From NCBI GenBank assembly GCA_027457185.1, contig DAIDTN010000179.1, positions 1 through 7,219 on the forward strand: a DNA stretch of 7,219 nucleotides. The letters run 5' to 3'. The position numbers were made by a program, and so were the translations under genes. Source of the DNA: Burkholderiales bacterium. Its GTDB lineage: Bacteria > Pseudomonadota > Gammaproteobacteria > Burkholderiales > SG8-39. Each line of letters starts with the position of its first letter. The first letter of the stretch is position 1. Positions 5,992 to 7,219 of the stretch are shown one piece after another. The notes beneath the pieces were generated by a model. The model was not told the DNA's origin. It was given only the letters and a program-made list of their open reading frames with translations, and ran no database searches.

Positions 5992-6873
5992 ATGGCAGAG
6001 ATCACCGCAGCGATGGTGAAGGAACTGCGCGAAATCACCGGTCTGGGCATGATGGAATGCAAGAAAGCGCTGGTCGAAACCGGAGGCGAACTGAAATCCG
6101 CAGAAGACCTGTTGCGCGTCAAGAGCGGTGCCAAAGCGAGCAAGGCCGCCGGCCGCATTGCCGCCGAAGGCGTGGTCGGCGCCTATCGTTCCGCAGACGG
6201 CAAGTGCGCCTCGCTGGTGGAACTCAATTGCGAAACCGATTTCGTCGCCAAAAACGTGGATTTTCTGGAATTTGCCTCGGCGCTGGCACAGCTGGTTGCA
6301 AAACACGATCCGGCTGACGTGGCGGCGCTGTCTGCGCTCAGCCTCGACGGGGCCACGGTCGAGGCCAAGCGCCAGACTCTGGTGCAGAAGATCGGCGAGA
6401 ATTTGAGCATCCGACGCTTTTACCGGGTGCGCACCAAGGCCAAGCTGGCCCAGTATCTGCACGGTGTCAAGATTGGGGTGTTGGTGGAGTTCGAGGGCGC
6501 GGACGAAGTCGGCAAGGATCTCGCGATGCACATTGCGTTCGCCAAACCGCAGTTCATGTCGCGCGACCAGGTTCCGCCGGAGGTGCTCGCGCGCGAGCGC
6601 GAGGTGCTCGCCGCGCGCGCGCGGGAATCGGGCAAACCGGCCAATATCGCCGAGAAAATGGTAGAAGGCGGGCTGAACAAGTTTCTCGGCGAAATGACAC
6701 TGCTCGGCCAGCCTTTCATCAAGGACGACAAGCTGACGGTGGAAAAAATGCTTGCCGCCAAGCACACCAAGCTGCTCAGCTACGGGTATTTCGTGGTGGG
6801 TGAGGGCATAGAGAAGAAATCGAGCGATTTCGCCGCCGAAGTGGCCGCGCAGACCAAGGCCGCTGCGGGTTGA
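5992..6873 (+). CDS. tsf: Translation elongation factor Ts
   Basis: EF-Ts is the nucleotide exchange factor that releases GDP from EF-Tu in the cytosol. The 293 residues match the family length. The N-terminal UBA-like domain (MAEITAAMVKELREITGLGM, 1-20, then MECKKAL) contacts EF-Tu. The exchange motif TDFVAKN (82-88) contains Asp83 and Phe84, the residues that disturb the EF-Tu magnesium site. Two core subdomains follow, with a helical coiled-coil region near 190-235 and an Ala-rich end. The start has a strong Shine-Dalgarno, GAGGAG (5979-5984), seven bases upstream. It lies directly after the terminator-like hairpin, and its stop codon overlaps the TTG start of pyrH. Confidence 0.98.
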   Translation: MAEITAAMVKELREITGLGMMECKKALVETGGELKSAEDLLRVKSGAKASKAAGRIAAEGVVGAYRSADGKCASLVELNCETDFVAKNVDFLEFASALAQLVAKHDPADVAALSALSLDGATVEAKRQTLVQKIGENLSIRRFYRVRTKAKLAQYLHGVKIGVLVEFEGADEVGKDLAMHIAFAKPQFMSRDQVPPEVLAREREVLAARARESGKPANIAEKMVEGGLNKFLGEMTLLGQPFIKDDKLTVEKMLAAKHTKLLSYGYFVVGEGIEKKSSDFAAEVAAQTKAAAG

Positions 6874-7219
6874 ACGCCGCATCCGCAGCGCCAGCGTATA
6901 AGCGCATCCTGCTCAAGCTCTCGGGCGAGGCCCTGATGGGCGAAGACGCCTACGGCGTCAACCGCGGGACCATAGACCGCATCGTCGCCGAGATCGCCGT
7001 CGTCGCGGCGATGGGCGTGGAGAGCGCGGTGGTGATCGGCGGCGGCAACATATTCCGCGGCGTAGCGCCGGCCGCCGCCGGAATGGACCGCGCCACCGCC
7101 GCCTACATGGGCATGCTGGCTACGGTCATGAATGCGCTCGCCCTGCAGGACGCGATGCGCCGCGGCGGCCTGAACGGCCGGGTGCAATCGGCGCTCAATA
7201 TCGAGCAGGTGGTCGAACC
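6870..7219 (+). CDS. pyrH: UMP kinase (uridylate kinase), 3' end cut by the window
   Basis: PyrH phosphorylates UMP to UDP in pyrimidine nucleotide synthesis; the family is hexameric and regulated by GTP and UTP. About 116 codons are present before the window ends. Visible motifs are YKRILLKLSGEALMG (10-24), the glycine-rich IGGGNIFRG (56-64) with Arg63, matching E. coli Arg62, and YMGMLATVMNALALQDA (79-95), then ALNIEQVVE. The start is TTG at 6870-6872, in frame and overlapping the tsf stop as TTGA; the next Met (residue 23) lies within a conserved motif. Upstream there is only a weak AAGG (6856-6859), so reading is probably coupled to tsf. Residue 78 (codon GCC, 7101-7103) is Ala where E. 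coli has Asp77, a UMP-site residue. Confidence 0.95.
   Translation, partial: MNAASAAPAYKRILLKLSGEALMGEDAYGVNRGTIDRIVAEIAVVAAMGVESAVVIGGGNIFRGVAPAAAGMDRATAAYMGMLATVMNALALQDAMRRGGLNGRVQSALNIEQVVE

Noticed and set aside
5152..6882. 576-codon open frame on the - strand antisense to rpsB and tsf
   Set aside because: It spans two highly conserved genes and the terminator between them; it is a high-GC antisense artefact without family features.

Overview
The window is a GC-rich stretch of ordinary chromosome, most likely from a betaproteobacterium. The main evidence is the RpsB, EF-Ts and PyrH sequence style (for example the PyrH segment ending in ALNIEQVVE) and the local order map-glnD diverging from rpsB-tsf-pyrH. 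This assignment comes from remembered family sequences, not from a search. I see no mobile element, CRISPR array, tRNA, rRNA or phage gene.

Layout. On the + strand, 109-1376 holds a two-gene unit: an S-methyl-5'-thioinosine phosphorylase (MTAP/PNP family) overlapping a peptide deformylase by the four bases ATGA. A 47-base gap then leads into the convergent, minus-strand unit map-glnD (4818 down to 1424). These encode type I methionine aminopeptidase and the PII uridylyltransferase/uridylyl-removing sensor of nitrogen status, and they also overlap by four bases (TTGA). A 351-base divergent intergenic region (4819-5169) carries a strong-looking rpsB promoter and a structured rpsB leader. From 5170 to the window end runs rpsB (ribosomal protein S2), a terminator-like hairpin, tsf (elongation factor Ts) and the 5' part of pyrH (UMP kinase). 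pyrH is cut by the window edge and starts at a TTG overlapping the tsf stop.

How the genes fit together. Most of the window serves translation. RpsB and EF-Ts act in the ribosome and the EF-Tu cycle. Deformylase and methionine aminopeptidase carry out the two successive steps of N-terminal methionine excision. The thioinosine phosphorylase belongs to methylthioadenosine and purine salvage, GlnD controls nitrogen assimilation through PII, and PyrH feeds pyrimidine nucleotide synthesis.

I did not find an undescribed system. The points worth a second look are regulatory or at residue level: (i) a possible three-way-junction RNA fold ending one base before the rpsB Shine-Dalgarno; (ii) a perfect dyad just upstream of the rpsB -35 box; (iii) a terminator-like attenuator between rpsB and tsf; (iv) two separate gene junctions using a TTG start within TTGA; (v) a PyrH codon giving Ala where E. 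coli has the UMP-site Asp77. Several very long antisense ORFs are high-GC codon artefacts.
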